A stretch of 50,603 bases of DNA. Origin: SAR202 cluster bacterium bin90. Lineage in GTDB: Bacteria; Chloroflexota; Dehalococcoidia; Lucifugimonadales; JADFKI01. The stretch spans positions 1-50,603 of the forward strand of contig MPND01000025.1 of the NCBI GenBank assembly GCA_002238855.1, in the 5' to 3' direction. A program made the translations under genes and the position numbers. The notes below the pieces were generated by a model. It did not search any database. It was not told where the DNA came from and saw only the letters and a list, made by a program, of their open reading frames with translations. The first letter of the stretch is position 1. Each line of letters opens with the position of its first letter. Below are positions 50,353 to 50,603 of the stretch, in pieces.

Positions 50353-50603
50353 TCAGACCAAGGCCGAGCGGGCTTCAGTCTTGATACGCCACACCCGCCA
50401 GAGAGTCCGTAGGTTGAACGCCGTCACGAGTAGAGTCCATTCGGCCCTGACGTTGGTGATGCCCCGCAGTTCGAACTGCTGCGCGTCAAGCTGGTTCTTG
50501 ATGATCGCGAAGAGAGGTTCCACTAGCGGCAGCCGGCGTACATACATTTGCTTGGCCTCATCGGTCGCCATCCACTCCCTGTGCCGTCGCAGCGCGACGT
50601 CGT
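50180..50603 (-). mobile_element. IS1182-type insertion sequence, partial (runs off the right edge)
   Basis: The transposase fragment on the minus strand and a possible terminal motif (CTTATGAGACAGACAC as read on the minus strand) define a partial IS. Its other end and start are outside the window, so neither terminal inverted repeats nor target duplications can be checked. The boundary near 50,180 is a guess. Confidence 0.45.
50353..50603 (-). CDS. IS1182-family transposase, C-terminal part (runs off the edge)
   Basis: The frame is open from the window's right edge to the TAG/stop at 50,353. It reads LRRHREWMATDEAKQMYVRR, then VEPLFAIIKNQLDAQQFELRG, EWTLLVTAFNLRTLWR: this is the C-terminal end of a DDE transposase (DDE_Tnp_1_6, IS1182 group), where the acidic Glu of VEPLF is the last catalytic residue. 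The internal ATG at 50,571 is not the start, because the conserved frame continues upstream of it. The gene is therefore partial, about 83 residues seen. Confidence 0.85.
   Translation of the reverse strand, partial: DVALRRHREWMATDEAKQMYVRRLPLVEPLFAIIKNQLDAQQFELRGITNVRAEWTLLVTAFNLRTLWRVWRIKTEARSALV

Larger units (their letters stand above)
26022..50603 (+). mobile_element. Integrated conjugative element, left part (runs off the right edge)
   Basis: The left boundary is set by the truncated tRNA-Ser half. To its right, a run of plus-strand genes encodes a conjugative type IV secretion system: VirB6/TrbL, pilin-like proteins, PrgI/VirB3-like, VirB4 ATPase and VirD4/TraG-like ATPase, plus replication-relaxation and helix-turn-helix proteins. 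No housekeeping gene is seen. I see no integrase, no clear relaxase and no right attachment site within the window. An IS1182-type element lies at the right edge. The tRNA boundary and the transfer genes together fit an ICE; an integrated plasmid cannot be excluded. Confidence 0.8.

Overview
This window joins a stretch of ordinary bacterial chromosome (about 1 to 25,980) to the left part of a large integrated element (about 26,022 to beyond the right edge). The gene content suggests an uncultured bacterium related to Chloroflexota (Dehalococcoidia or SAR202-like). The hints are a UPF0182 giant membrane protein, MaoC, acyl-CoA dehydrogenase and molybdenum-hydroxylase genes, and a transfer apparatus with PrgI, pilin and Excalibur-type proteins typical of single-membrane cells. 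This placement is an inference from gene content only.

Chromosomal part. A universal stress protein and a lone molybdenum-hydroxylase large subunit lie on the minus strand. Diverging from them is a plus-strand run for arginine synthesis: argJ, argB, a UPF0182 membrane protein, argD, argG, an acyl-CoA dehydrogenase, a MaoC-type hydratase, argH and rpe. argJ-argB are nearly contiguous; maoC-argH and argH-rpe overlap. After it come hemL (minus), an enolase-superfamily sugar-acid dehydratase, tsaD, a small membrane protein and an amidohydrolase (both minus), two tandem fold-III PLP (D-threonine-aldolase-like) paralogs with altered catalytic residues, a methyltransferase, a Nudix hydrolase, a pyridoxamine-oxidase-fold protein and a medium-chain oxidoreductase.

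Junction. At 25,982-26,021 lies the 5' half of a tRNA-Ser gene with anticodon CGA, with an extended -10 promoter. It matches a tRNA up to the end of the anticodon loop and then stops. A gene-free kilobase of inverted and direct repeats follows (possible attachment site, origin or operator), ending in a strong terminator and a promoter.

Element. From 26,928 to 46,072 nearly everything is on the plus strand with short gaps, as in one transfer operon. It encodes a winged-helix protein, two unknown small proteins (one zinc ribbon), a 1,499-residue VirB6/TrbL-type protein with a degenerate repeat tail, several two-helix pilin-like proteins, a zinc-ribbon membrane protein, two decayed NYN-nuclease-like genes, an Excalibur-domain exported protein, a PrgI/VirB3-like domain fused to a large outer domain, a VirB4 ATPase and a VirD4/TraG-like coupling ATPase. 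Downstream are a replication-relaxation-like protein, a helix-turn-helix protein, a small ORF and the C-terminus of an IS1182-type transposase running off the edge. I see no integrase and no clear relaxase, so these probably lie beyond the right edge or are of an unrecognised type.

The most novel signal is a short module shared by at least four, possibly five, of the element's exported or membrane proteins (Cys, then Trp-x-Trp, then Cys, usually at the C-terminus). With the repeat-tailed VirB6 and the PrgI fusion, it points to an unusual, possibly undescribed, conjugation machine for a single-membrane bacterium.
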